A stretch of DNA of 64,000 nt from Erysipelotrichaceae bacterium (GCA_022772735.1 JALEZD010000008.1:185224-249223); one strand, 5' to 3'. Positions 17,370-26,303 are shown, numbered from the stretch's first letter. A program made the numbers and translations. The notes: generated from the sequence alone by a model not told the origin.

Positions 17370-17396
17370 AAGTCCCTTACAATAGGGACTTTTTTT
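17370..17396 (+). terminator. Terminator closing the accessory patch
   Basis: Stem AAGTCCC (17370-17376) with GGGACTT (17385-17391), 8-nt loop, then a T tract to 17396. It insulates the hydrogenase operon from upstream transcription. Confidence 0.88.
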
Positions 17397-17430
17397 GTGA
17401 ATTTTAATGTGATTTTAACAATATTTCTGT

Positions 17431-17466
17431 TATAATATAGTTACGCTAGCAATGTAAGCGCTATCA
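17431..17466 (+). promoter_or_regulatory. Hydrogenase operon -10 box and perfect cre site
   Basis: TATAAT at 17431-17436 is the likely -10; no good -35 is visible, so an activator may be needed. ATGTAAGCGCTATCA at 17452-17466 fits the full CcpA cre pattern WTGNAANCGNWNNCW at every fixed position. It lies about 10-25 nt after the expected transcription start, where bound CcpA would block elongation or initiation. Confidence 0.75.
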
Positions 17467-17481
17467 TTTTAGGAGGTGTAT

Positions 17482-17994
17482 ATGTTAAAGTTAAATCAAC
17501 AGTCAATATCCTTTATTGAAAATTGTATAAATGAGGATAAAGATAAAAAAGGACCATTAAAACTAATTCTACATAAAATCCAAAATGAACTAGGTTATAT
17601 ACCATTTGAAGCAATGAAAAAAATTTCTGAATCTATTAATATTCCAATATCCGATATATATGGTGTTGTAACATTTTATTCACAATTTACATTAAAACCA
17701 AAAGGAAAAAATTTAATTAATGTTTGTATGGGGACAGCATGTTATGTTAAAAACTCAGAAAATCTTTTAAATAATATTTCAAAAATAACTAATACAAAAG
17801 TTAATCAAACAAGTGATGATGGATTATTTTCCATTGATGCGACTAGATGCTTAGGTGCTTGTGGATTAGCACCTGTTGTCATAATCAACAATAAAGTATA
17901 TGGGAATACAAATACAAATAAAGACTATGAAAAGGTATTAAAAGAATTAATTTCTAATTCAAAAAAAGTGGAGGACAATTATGAAAAGTGTTAG
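17482..17994 (+). CDS. hydC: [FeFe] hydrogenase subunit HydC (NuoE-like)
   Basis: A 170-aa thioredoxin-like [2Fe-2S] protein, the small electron-transfer subunit of NAD- and ferredoxin-linked [FeFe] hydrogenases. The cluster ligands appear as CMGTAC and CLGAC (the CX4C...CX3C pattern of NuoE). The N-terminal helical bundle LKLILHKIQNELGYIPFEAM and GVVTFYSQF are typical. ATG 17482 follows AGGAGG (17471-17476) at 5 nt; the GTG at 17476 lies in the RBS. The gene overlaps the next ORF by 14 nt and shares the operon with HydB and HydA. Confidence 0.95.
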   Translation: MLKLNQQSISFIENCINEDKDKKGPLKLILHKIQNELGYIPFEAMKKISESINIPISDIYGVVTFYSQFTLKPKGKNLINVCMGTACYVKNSENLLNNISKITNTKVNQTSDDGLFSIDATRCLGACGLAPVVIINNKVYGNTNTNKDYEKVLKELISNSKKVEDNYEKC

Positions 17995-18280
17995 TGAACT
18001 TTATGAAATAAAAAATATTTCTTTACAAAAAATCAAACTTAGAAAAAATGACTATAGTTATAAACTAATATTTCATACAAATAACGATTTTGATTCTAAC
18101 CTAATTTTTAATGAGATTTATAAAGAAATTAATTTAAAGAAATATGATTGTATTTTAATAAAAAAATACTCTGAAGTAAATACAACCTGTTTTTTAGAAG
18201 TTATAGATAAAAATAATTTTTCAAAAGAATACAGAAATTTTAAAAATATAAATAGTCTTTTATATGAGATTTTATTGTAA
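17981..18280 (+). CDS. Small protein of unknown function in the hydrogenase operon
   Basis: A 99-aa basic protein with no Cys pair, membrane segment or recognised domain. It starts at ATG 17981 with GGAGG just upstream, overlapping the hydC end by 14 nt, and stops 11 nt before hydB, so it is translated as part of the operon. In other bacteria this slot between the NuoE- and NuoF-like genes can hold an HATPase-type or [2Fe-2S] protein; this one has neither signature. It contains one Cys (TTCFLEVID). It may be a shortened remnant of such a protein or a lineage-specific subunit. Confidence 0.7.
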   Translation: MKSVSELYEIKNISLQKIKLRKNDYSYKLIFHTNNDFDSNLIFNEIYKEINLKKYDCILIKKYSEVNTTCFLEVIDKNNFSKEYRNFKNINSLLYEILL

Positions 18281-18291
18281 CTGGAGGAAAA

Positions 18292-20088
18292 ATGGAAAGA
18301 ATACAAGTTTTAATTTGTGCAGGTACAGGTTGTACATCATCTGATTCAAAATTATTAATTGATGAGTTTAATAAAGTGCTATCAAATAAAAATTTAAATA
18401 CGGAAGTACGTATAATACAAACTGGCTGTTTTGGTATGTGTGAAAGAGGACCAATTATTGCTGTATATCCTGATAAAATATTTTATAATCGTGTTTCTAT
18501 AAATGATGTTAATGAAATTATAGAAGAACATTTTATAAAAGGAAGTTATGTAGAAAGACTACAGTTACACGATATTGATGAAATAACAAAAGAAAAAATT
18601 TTTAATTTAGATAAACTAAAGTTTTATTCTAAACAAAAAAGAATTGCTCTTGCAAATTGTGGATTAATTAATCCTGAAGACATCGAAGAATATATTGCAA
18701 ATGATGGATACTTAACACTTGCTAAAGTGTTGACTCAAAAAAAACCACAAGAAATTATAGATATTATTAAGGAATCAAAACTTAGAGGTAGAGGAGGTGG
18801 AGGTTTTTTAACAGGAGTTAAATGGCAATTTGCAGCTGATCAAATAAGTGATGAAAAATACATTATATGTAATGCAGATGAAGGTGATCCAGGTGCATTT
18901 ATGGATAGATCAATATTAGAAGGTGATCCTCATTCAATAATTGAAGCTATGATGATTGCTGGTTATGCTATTGGGGCTAATCATGGATATATTTATATAC
19001 GAGCTGAATATCCAATTGCTGTTAAAAGATTAGAAATTGCTATAAATCAAGCAGAAAAACTTGGTATATTAAATACAGAACTTTTTGAAAGCAAGTTTAA
19101 ATTTAAATTAGAAATTAGATTAGGTGCAGGTGCATTTGTATGTGGAGAAGAAACTGCATTAATTGCATCTATTGAAGGAAAAAGAGGAATGCCAATATCA
19201 AAGCCACCATTTCCAGCTGTAAAAGGTGTTTGGGGTAAACCAACAATTATTAATAATGTAGAAACTTTCGCAAACATTGTTCCAATTATAAAAAATGGTG
19301 CAGAATGGTTCAATACAATTGGTACTGAAAAATCAAAAGGTACAAAAGTATTTGCATTGGGAGGTAAAATAAAAAACACCGGATTAGTTGAGATACCTAT
19401 GGGAACTACTTTAAAAGAGGTGATTTATGAAATAGGTGGTGGATGCTCTAATAATAAAAAATTTAAAGCTGTTCAAACAGGTGGACCATCTGGTGGATGT
19501 CTTACAAATGAACATTTAGATATAGAAATAGATTATGACAACTTAATTAGTCAAGGTTCAATGATGGGATCTGGAGGTATGATTGTACTAGATGAAGATA
19601 ATTGTATGGTAGATGTTGCTAGATTTTACATGGACTTTATTGTTGATGAGAGTTGTGGAAAATGTACGCCGTGTAGAATAGGTACAAAAAGATTACTAGA
19701 AATGTTAAATAAAATTTGTAATGGTGAAGGAAATATAAAATTATTAGATGAGATGGAAGAACTATGTAATTTTATAAAAAGTAGTTCTTTATGTGGTTTG
19801 GGACAAACAGCTCCAAATCCAATTCTTTCAACATTAAAACATTTTAGAAATGAATATTTAGCACATGTTGTTGACAAAAGATGTCCTGCTGGTGTTTGTA
19901 AAAATTTATTATTATATAAAATTGATATCGATAAATGCAAAAAATGTAGTATATGCTCTAAAAATTGTCCGGTTGATGCAATAAGTGGTATCATTGGTAA
20001 AGTACCTTATAAAATTGATGAAAATAAATGTATAAAATGCGGGATGTGTTTTAATGTATGCAAATTTAATGCAGTTGTAAGAGGATAA
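18292..20088 (+). CDS. hydB: [FeFe] hydrogenase subunit HydB (NuoF-like flavoprotein)
   Basis: A 598-aa subunit that binds FMN and NAD(H). An N-terminal [2Fe-2S] thioredoxin-like domain has Cys9, Cys14, Cys46 and Cys50. The NuoF core follows: LRGRGGGGFLTGVKW (FMN/NADH), CNADEGDPGAFMDR, and the [4Fe-4S] ligands SCGKCTPCRIG with a later Cys in SSLCGLGQ. The C-terminus has two ferredoxin clusters, CKKCSICSKNCP and CIKCGMCFNVCK. This layout is that of HydB of trimeric electron-bifurcating hydrogenases. Start ATG 18292 has GGAGG 5-9 nt upstream. HydA begins 4 nt after the stop. Confidence 0.96.
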   Translation: MERIQVLICAGTGCTSSDSKLLIDEFNKVLSNKNLNTEVRIIQTGCFGMCERGPIIAVYPDKIFYNRVSINDVNEIIEEHFIKGSYVERLQLHDIDEITKEKIFNLDKLKFYSKQKRIALANCGLINPEDIEEYIANDGYLTLAKVLTQKKPQEIIDIIKESKLRGRGGGGFLTGVKWQFAADQISDEKYIICNADEGDPGAFMDRSILEGDPHSIIEAMMIAGYAIGANHGYIYIRAEYPIAVKRLEIAINQAEKLGILNTELFESKFKFKLEIRLGAGAFVCGEETALIASIEGKRGMPISKPPFPAVKGVWGKPTIINNVETFANIVPIIKNGAEWFNTIGTEKSKGTKVFALGGKIKNTGLVEIPMGTTLKEVIYEIGGGCSNNKKFKAVQTGGPSGGCLTNEHLDIEIDYDNLISQGSMMGSGGMIVLDEDNCMVDVARFYMDFIVDESCGKCTPCRIGTKRLLEMLNKICNGEGNIKLLDEMEELCNFIKSSSLCGLGQTAPNPILSTLKHFRNEYLAHVVDKRCPAGVCKNLLLYKIDIDKCKKCSICSKNCPVDAISGIIGKVPYKIDENKCIKCGMCFNVCKFNAVVRG

Positions 20089-20092
20089 AAAT

Positions 20093-21844
20093 ATGAGAAT
20101 GGTTAATATTAAAATAAACAATAAACTATACCAAGTTGAAGAAGGGATTTCTATTTTAGATGCTGCAAAAAAAAATGATATAAATATACCTACACTTTGC
20201 TATTTAAAGGATATAAGTACATCTGCATCATGTAGGGTATGTTTGGTTGAATTAAAAAATTCTAAAACTTTAGTTACTGCATGCAATTTTCCAGTAAGAG
20301 AAGGGATTGAAATATATACACATTCTTCCAAAGCAATTCAAGCAAGAAAGAAATCTGTTGAATTGCTAATTTCTAATCATAATAAAAACTGCTTAAGCTG
20401 TATAAGGAATAATAAATGTGAGTTACAGAATTTATGTCAAGAATTAAATATAAGAGAAAATATATACGATGGAGAGTATTCAAAACAACATTTAGATAAT
20501 TTTGCTAATGGAATAATTAGAGATACAAGTAAATGCGTATTATGCCAAAGATGTATAGAAATATGTAAAAAAGTACAAGGATTAGGAGTTTTAGGTCTAG
20601 AAAATAGAGGTTTTAATACAATAGTATCTCCAATATTTAACATGTCATTTAAAGATGTGAATTGTATGCAATGTGGACAGTGTGTAATTAATTGTCCAAC
20701 AGGTGCCTTGAGTGAAAAAGAAAATTTAGAATTAGTTATTGAAGCATTAAATAATCCAAACTTACATGTTGTTGTTCAAACAGCACCTGCTATACGAGCT
20801 AGTTTAGGTGAAGAATTTAATATGCCTATTGGTACACGAGTTACTAATAAAATGGTATCAGCATTAAAAAGAATTGGTTTTGATAGAGTATATGATACAA
20901 ACTTTGGTGCAGATTTAACAATAATGGAAGAGGGCTATGAATTTATTAAAAGAGTAAAAAATAATGGTATACTTCCAATGTTAACATCATGTTCACCAGG
21001 TTGGATAAATTATTTAGAAAGTGAATATCCAGAGCTTATTAAACATGTATCAACATGTAAATCACCACATATGATGCTTGGTGCTGTTTTAAAAACGTAT
21101 TATGCAAAAGAAAAGAATATTGATCCTAAAAATATTTTTGTTGTGTCTATAATGCCTTGTACAGCTAAAAAAGATGAAATAAAAAGAATTGAAAATAAAA
21201 AAACTGAATATTTTGATGTTGATGTTGTTTTAACCACACGTGAATGTGCAAAATTAATTAAAATGTATGGAATTGATTTAAATAATATTGATGAATCTGA
21301 TTTTGATAATGATATGTTTGGAGAATACAGTGGAGCAGGTGTGATATTTGGTGTTAGTGGTGGTGTGATGGAAGCAGCACTAAGAACGGTCAAAGAAAAA
21401 TTGGAAAATAAAAGTTTACAAAAAATAGAATTTAATGAAGTAAGAGGTTTAACTGGAATAAAAGCTGCAACTATTGACATTAACGAGAAAAAATACAATA
21501 TTGCAGTAGTATCTGGAATGTTAAATTCCAAAATATTGCTTGATGATATTAAAAATAATAAATCAAAATATCATTTTATAGAAATTATGGGATGTCCTGG
21601 TGGTTGTATAAATGGTGGGGGACAACCGTTTATTTCATCACGTATAAGAAATTATGAAAATGAATATTGTCTAAAAAGAGCTAATGCTTTATATGATGAA
21701 GATATTATAAAAAAGGTTAGAAAATCACATGAAAATCCACAAATAATTAATTTGTATAAAAATTTTCTTAAATATGAAGGTTCTGATATATGCCACAAAA
21801 TATTACATACATCATTTGACAAAAAAGAAAAATACAATTTATAA
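20093..21844 (+). CDS. hydA: [FeFe] hydrogenase catalytic subunit HydA
   Basis: A 583-aa catalytic subunit that makes or consumes H2. The N-terminal [2Fe-2S] domain has SCRVCLVE and further Cys; then comes a His-Cys3 [4Fe-4S] site (NHNKNCLSCIRNNKC) and two [4Fe-4S] sites (CVLCQRCIEICK, CMQCGQCVINCP). H-cluster signatures are complete: L1 TSCSPGWINY, L2 MPCTAKKDE, L3 GCPGGCINGGGQP. With HydB and HydC it forms an NADH/ferredoxin-coupled complex. Maturases HydE, HydF and HydG are not in this window. ATG 20093 is used; ATG 20099 is an equally possible start. Confidence 0.97.
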   Translation: MRMVNIKINNKLYQVEEGISILDAAKKNDINIPTLCYLKDISTSASCRVCLVELKNSKTLVTACNFPVREGIEIYTHSSKAIQARKKSVELLISNHNKNCLSCIRNNKCELQNLCQELNIRENIYDGEYSKQHLDNFANGIIRDTSKCVLCQRCIEICKKVQGLGVLGLENRGFNTIVSPIFNMSFKDVNCMQCGQCVINCPTGALSEKENLELVIEALNNPNLHVVVQTAPAIRASLGEEFNMPIGTRVTNKMVSALKRIGFDRVYDTNFGADLTIMEEGYEFIKRVKNNGILPMLTSCSPGWINYLESEYPELIKHVSTCKSPHMMLGAVLKTYYAKEKNIDPKNIFVVSIMPCTAKKDEIKRIENKKTEYFDVDVVLTTRECAKLIKMYGIDLNNIDESDFDNDMFGEYSGAGVIFGVSGGVMEAALRTVKEKLENKSLQKIEFNEVRGLTGIKAATIDINEKKYNIAVVSGMLNSKILLDDIKNNKSKYHFIEIMGCPGGCINGGGQPFISSRIRNYENEYCLKRANALYDEDIIKKVRKSHENPQIINLYKNFLKYEGSDICHKILHTSFDKKEKYNL

Positions 21845-21868
21845 TACATCTAATTTAAGGAATGTAAT

Positions 21869-22366
21869 ATGAACATAACAAAAATTTCAAATAAATATAA
21901 TGTTAAAAAATTAAATTATGAAAATGTTGAAGATATATATAATCTATCAATAACGAATCCTCAATATTTTTATCATTGTCCACCTATGGTTACATATGAA
22001 ACAATTAAAGATGATTTATATGCAACTCCTAGTAATTGTTCAATAGAAAATAAATTTTATTTAGGATTTTATGAAGATGAAAAACTTATTGCTATTTTAG
22101 ATTTGATTTTAAATTATCCTGATAAAAATACTGCATATATAGGTTTATTTATGGTTGACTCTAATTTTCAAGGGAAAAATATTGGTACAAATATAATTAG
22201 TGAAATGATAGAATATCTAAAAAATATTTATAGTTTTATAAAACTTGGCTATGTGTCAACTAATTTACAGTCAAAAAACTTTTGGAAAAAACAAGGTTTT
22301 GATGAAGTTGATGTAGTAGAACAAGAATTATATAAAGTTGTTAGAATGATTAAAAAACTTAATTGA
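21869..22366 (+). CDS. GNAT-family N-acetyltransferase
   Basis: A 165-aa acetyl-CoA-dependent transferase. Motif A of the GNAT fold is visible as VDSNFQGKNIGTNIISEM (the QGKNIG acetyl-CoA loop), preceded by the beta strands of the fold (FYLGFYEDEKLIAILDL). The acceptor is unknown. It lies 24 nt after hydA with an AAGGA ribosome site and no terminator between, so it may be co-transcribed with the hydrogenase genes. A bidirectional terminator separates it from proS. Confidence 0.85.
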   Translation: MNITKISNKYNVKKLNYENVEDIYNLSITNPQYFYHCPPMVTYETIKDDLYATPSNCSIENKFYLGFYEDEKLIAILDLILNYPDKNTAYIGLFMVDSNFQGKNIGTNIISEMIEYLKNIYSFIKLGYVSTNLQSKNFWKKQGFDEVDVVEQELYKVVRMIKKLN

Positions 22367-22370
22367 TATT

Positions 22371-22411
22371 AAAAAGGATTAAACCATTGTATTTATGATT
22401 TAATCCTTTTA
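22371..22411. terminator. Bidirectional terminator between GNAT gene and proS
   Basis: A perfect 12-bp stem, AAAAGGATTAAA (22372-22383) with TTTAATCCTTTT (22399-22410), serves both convergent genes. Confidence 0.88.
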
Positions 22412-22413
22412 TA

Positions 22414-24111
22414 TTATTGATGATTGTTTATATATTCAGAAATAAAATTTTTGATTTCACTTATATGCATTTCTGAATTTACTTTTCCATCACGAGATTT
22501 AACTTCAACAATTTCTTCTGCAGCTTTTTTACCAACTGTAATTCTCAAAGGAATACCTATTAATTCCATATCTTTAAATTTAACACCAGGTCTTTCATCT
22601 CTGTCATCCAAAAGTGTTTCAATTTTACTATTGTTTAATTGATTATAAATTTCATTTGCTAAATTATATTGTATTTCATCTTTACTAGAAATTACAACTA
22701 CACTTACTTTATAAGGTGCAATATTCATTGGCCAAATTATTCCGTTTTCATCATTGTTTTGTTCTACAATAGCTGCCATACATCTTCCAACACCAATTCC
22801 ATAGCTACCCATCCAAACAAGATTTGATTGATTATCAGAATCTAAATATTCAAGATTTAAAGCTTTAGAATATTTTGTTCCTAACTTAAAAGTGTTTCCA
22901 ACTTCAATTCCATGTTTAAAATAAATTTTTCCATTGCAACAAGGACATATATCTCCCTCTTGTATATTTCTAATATCGGCTATATGATCAACTTCAAAAT
23001 CTTTATGATTAACATTTTTATAATGGTAATCTTCTTTGTTAGCACCAACTATAAAGTTTGACATATTAGATACTTCTTCATCCATAATAATTTTACATTT
23101 TATATTAATTGGTCCAGCAAAACCAATAGGGGCATTTGTAACATCCAATACTATTTCAGGGGTCGCTAGTTCAACTATATTGGCATTAAATATCTTTCTA
23201 AGTTTTACTTCGTTAACATCTCTGTTACCTTTTACCATTACAGCATATGGAACACCATCAATTGAATAAATTAATGTTTTTACAAAATCTTCAGATGATA
23301 AGTTCATAAACGAAGCAACTTCTGCAATTGTTTTTGCATTTGGTGTATGAACAATTTCAATTTCTAGTTCATCTTTATGAGGTACTTTTTCATTTACACA
23401 TTTTGCAACTTCAATATTTGAAGCAAAGTCACATGAGTCACATAATACCAAAATATCTTCACCAATATCACTAACAGCTTGAAATTCTTCAGATAAAAGT
23501 CCACCCATAATACCTGTATCAGCCTTAACAACCTTATAATTCAAGCTTAATCTATTCATAATGTTTTTATAAGCATCAAATTGTTTTTGATAAGAAACAT
23601 CTAAACCAGCTTCATCTTTATCAAATGTATATGAATCTTTCATTACAAATTCTCTTACACGAATAAGTCCATATCTAGGACGTGGTTCATCTCTAAATTT
23701 TGTTTGTATTTGATATAAAGAAAATGGTAAATCTTTATAAGAATTAATTTTCATTTGTGCTGCAATCGCAAATAATTCTTCATGAGTTGGACCAAGTACA
23801 AATGGTTTTGAAAATCTGTCTTTTAAAGAAAACATCGAATTTCCAAAACCTGAACGACGTCCAGATGCAATAAATGTCTCCTCATTGATTAAGCAGGGCA
23901 TTGTTACTTCTTGACAACCTGTTTTATCCATTTCTTCTCTAATAATGTTTTCAATATTTGTTACAACTTTTTTACCAAGTGGCAACAACATATATATACC
24001 AGCACTACTTTTTTTAATAAATCCAGCTCTAACAAGCAAATTACCACTTGTAGAATCTTCTCCTTTTTGATTTTCTCTTAAAGTATAAAAGAAACTATTT
24101 TTCAATTTCAT
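22414..24111 (-). CDS. proS: Prolyl-tRNA synthetase, bacterial type with editing domain
   Basis: A class II synthetase of 565 aa. Motif 2 region FRDEPRPRYGLIRVREFVMKD and motif 3 region GSYGIGVGRCMAAIVEQ are present. An INS (YbaK-like) editing domain that clears Ala-tRNA-Pro occupies about residues 225-390 and is flanked by Cys pairs (CDSC, CPCC). The anticodon-binding domain is C-terminal. Length is typical. A GAGGGTG box precedes the start. It diverges from guaB, with both promoters in 24134-24181. No T-box was seen in its short leader. Confidence 0.97.
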   Translation of the reverse strand: MKLKNSFFYTLRENQKGEDSTSGNLLVRAGFIKKSSAGIYMLLPLGKKVVTNIENIIREEMDKTGCQEVTMPCLINEETFIASGRRSGFGNSMFSLKDRFSKPFVLGPTHEELFAIAAQMKINSYKDLPFSLYQIQTKFRDEPRPRYGLIRVREFVMKDSYTFDKDEAGLDVSYQKQFDAYKNIMNRLSLNYKVVKADTGIMGGLLSEEFQAVSDIGEDILVLCDSCDFASNIEVAKCVNEKVPHKDELEIEIVHTPNAKTIAEVASFMNLSSEDFVKTLIYSIDGVPYAVMVKGNRDVNEVKLRKIFNANIVELATPEIVLDVTNAPIGFAGPINIKCKIIMDEEVSNMSNFIVGANKEDYHYKNVNHKDFEVDHIADIRNIQEGDICPCCNGKIYFKHGIEVGNTFKLGTKYSKALNLEYLDSDNQSNLVWMGSYGIGVGRCMAAIVEQNNDENGIIWPMNIAPYKVSVVVISSKDEIQYNLANEIYNQLNNSKIETLLDDRDERPGVKFKDMELIGIPLRITVGKKAAEEIVEVKSRDGKVNSEMHISEIKNFISEYINNHQ

Positions 24112-24133
24112 ATATTCACCCTCATTCTAGATG

Positions 24134-24162
24134 ATTATAGCACGATTTTATCTTTACTTTAA
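24134..24162 (-). promoter_or_regulatory. Promoter of proS
   Basis: On the minus strand an extended -10 TGCTATAAT (TATAAT at 24139-24134) has a weak -35 TTAAAG (24162-24157) at 17 bp. Confidence 0.6.
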
Positions 24163-24181
24163 GGGGTATTTCTACTATAAT
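24153..24181 (+). promoter_or_regulatory. Promoter of guaB
   Basis: The -35 TTTACT (24153-24158) and -10 TATAAT (24176-24181) are separated by 17 bp. Its -35 overlaps that of the divergent proS promoter. Confidence 0.7.
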
Positions 24182-24216
24182 CTAATAAAATAATTTTATA
24201 TGAAGGAGAAAGATAG

Positions 24217-25722
24217 ATGGCATTTTATTATGACAAACCTAGTCACACATTTAGTGAGTATTTATTAGTTCCAGGATATTCAGACCATACATGTATACCA
24301 AGTAATGTTTCGTTAAAAACTCCACTTGTCAAATTTAAAGAAGGGGAAGAACCTTCTATTAGTTTAAATATTCCAATGGTCTCTGCGATTATGCAATCTG
24401 TTTCAGGTGACAAAATGGGTATTGCACTTGCTAAAGAGGGGGGAGTTGCATTTATTTTTGGCTCTCAATCTATTGAATCACAAGCTAACATGGTTTTAAA
24501 AGTTAAAAATCATAAAGCAGGATTTGTTGTTAGTGATTCAAATTTAACACCTGATTCTACGCTTGAAGATGTTTTAAAACTTAAAGAAAAAACAGGTCAT
24601 AGCACAATGCCAGTTACAATAGATGGGAAACATAATTCTAAATTACTTGGTCTAGTAACAAGTAGAGATTATAGAATTAGTAGATTAGATAAAAACACAA
24701 AAGTAAGTGAATTTATGACTCCATTTTCAAAGTTAATATATGCAAATGTTAAAGACAGTTTAAGCACTTGTAATGATTTGATTTGGGAACATAAATTAAA
24801 TACTTTACCTGTTGTAGATAATAATGAAAACTTGTGTTATTTAGTGTTTAGAAAAGATTATGATAGTCATAAAGATAATCCAAATGAATTGCTTGATAGT
24901 GAAAAAAGATTTATTGTTGGTGCTGGGATAAATACTAGAGATTATAAAGAAAGAGTTCCTGCATTAATTGCGGCGGGTGTTGATGTTTTATGTATTGATT
25001 CTTCTGAAGGCTTTAGTGAATGGCAAGCTTTAACAATTTCTTGGATAAAATCGAATTATGGTGACAAAGTAAAAGTTGGTGCAGGAAATGTTGTTGATAA
25101 AGAAGGGTTTGAATTTTTAGCTGATTCTGGTGCTGATTTTATAAAAGTTGGTATTGGTGGTGGTTCAATTTGTATAACAAGAGAAACAAAAGGGATAGGT
25201 AGAGGTCAAGCAACATCAGTAATTGAAGTTGCCAAGGCAAGAGATGAATACTTTAAAAAACACAAAGTTTATATTCCTATTTGTTCAGATGGTGGTATTG
25301 TTTATGATTATCATATTACTCTAGCATTAGCTATGGGTGCAGACTTTGTTATGTTGGGTAGATATTTCTCAAGATTTGAAGAATCTCCAACCAACAAGTT
25401 AATGATTAACGGTACTTTTGTAAAAGAGTATTGGGGAGAAGGGAGTAATAGAGCACGAAATTGGCAAAGATATGATTTGGGTGGTGCAACAAAACTTTCA
25501 TTTGAGGAAGGTGTTGATTCGTATGTTCCTTATGCAGGATATTTAAAAGATAATGTAGAAAGCACTCTTGCAAAAATTAAATCAACTATGTGTAATTGTG
25601 GAGCGTTATCTATTTCAGAACTTCAACAAAAAGCCAAACTTACACTTGTTTCAGCTACAAGTATTGTTGAAGGTGGAGCACATGATGTAATTGTTAAAGA
25701 TAAAAGTGGAACTAGTAATTAA
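24217..25722 (+). CDS. guaB: IMP dehydrogenase, Tritrichomonas-like subfamily
   Basis: IMP dehydrogenase of 501 aa oxidises IMP to XMP, the committed step of GMP synthesis. Two CBS domains (about 100-220) are inserted in the TIM barrel. The catalytic Cys is Cys319 in [20 protein letters not shown]. The mobile flap has the Arg-Tyr pair in [12 protein letters not shown], and the C-terminus has [13 protein letters not shown] and [12 protein letters not shown]. From memory these segments are far closer to the Tritrichomonas foetus enzyme (also Cys319) than to the common bacterial GuaB, whose loop reads GPGSICTTR. AAGGAGA precedes the start. A terminator follows its stop. Confidence 0.94.
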   Translation: MAFYYDKPSHTFSEYLLVPGYSDHTCIPSNVSLKTPLVKFKEGEEPSISLNIPMVSAIMQSVSGDKMGIALAKEGGVAFIFGSQSIESQANMVLKVKNHKAGFVVSDSNLTPDSTLEDVLKLKEKTGHSTMPVTIDGKHNSKLLGLVTSRDYRISRLDKNTKVSEFMTPFSKLIYANVKDSLSTCNDLIWEHKLNTLPVVDNNENLCYLVFRKDYDSHKDNPNELLDSEKRFIVGAGINTRDYKERVPALIAAGVDVLCIDSSEGFSEWQALTISWIKSNYGDKVKVGAGNVVDKEGFEFLADSGADFIKVGIGGGSICITRETKGIGRGQATSVIEVAKARDEYFKKHKVYIPICSDGGIVYDYHITLALAMGADFVMLGRYFSRFEESPTNKLMINGTFVKEYWGEGSNRARNWQRYDLGGATKLSFEEGVDSYVPYAGYLKDNVESTLAKIKSTMCNCGALSISELQQKAKLTLVSATSIVEGGAHDVIVKDKSGTSN

Positions 25723-25772
25723 AAAGATAGTTAAATCAAAATTTAAAATGATTTTGATTTACTATCTTTTTT
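25722..25772. terminator. Bidirectional terminator between guaB and the DUF5662 gene
   Basis: A long stem pairs AAAAGATAGT and AAATCAAAAT (25722-25741, one bulged T) with ATTTTGATTT and ACTATCTTTT (25751-25770). It overlaps both stop regions, including the last codons of the minus-strand gene. Confidence 0.85.
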
Positions 25773-26303
25773 AAACTTTATTACATCATTTTTCATCAAC
25801 TGTATTGCTTGTTTTTCTCCACTATTCTTAACAATTTCAAGGTAATACTTTGTTTTTTCTAAAGTTTTTGGATGCATACGAATATAGCTAATATTTTTTA
25901 TGAAATATTCATAAGCACTTGAGTCGTCGTAATTTTCTTTCATATAAACCTTACATGCAGAAATCCTATCACATATCATTTCAATTATATAATTTAAAGG
26001 CATTTCTAAAGGTATGTATCCATCCTTTGAGTTATCATACCAATATTCCCAATGATGTTTATTAATACCTTTATGGTGTAACCAAGCTTTTGAATAACCA
26101 ACTTCTTCTTTTTCAGCGTCAATTGGTGATCTAAATCCTTGATAATATTTCACTCCAGAAAAAAATTCAACTGGACTATATTTTGATAAATCATGTAAAA
26201 TTCCCTGTTTATATAAACTAACTTTAAAACAATATTTTGTTACTAAAAATTTATGTTTTGTAATTGTACAAAAATGTTTAATAATTCTTAAAAAAATATT
26301 CAT
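25743..26303 (-). CDS. DUF5662 family protein
   Basis: A 186-aa protein of unknown function. It shows the hallmark pattern of DUF5662: a basic N-terminal helix, LHDLSKYSPVEF, WLHHKGINKHHWEYW, and PLNYIIEMICDRISA. The conserved His/Asp residues (HDLSK, HHKG, NKHHW, CDR) suggest a metal-binding HD-like hydrolase, which is inference only. The family occurs widely in Firmicutes and their phages. It is convergent with guaB and divergent from nusB, and seems to be a single-gene unit. Confidence 0.82.
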   Translation of the reverse strand: MNIFLRIIKHFCTITKHKFLVTKYCFKVSLYKQGILHDLSKYSPVEFFSGVKYYQGFRSPIDAEKEEVGYSKAWLHHKGINKHHWEYWYDNSKDGYIPLEMPLNYIIEMICDRISACKVYMKENYDDSSAYEYFIKNISYIRMHPKTLEKTKYYLEIVKNSGEKQAIQLMKNDVIKFKKDSKSKSF

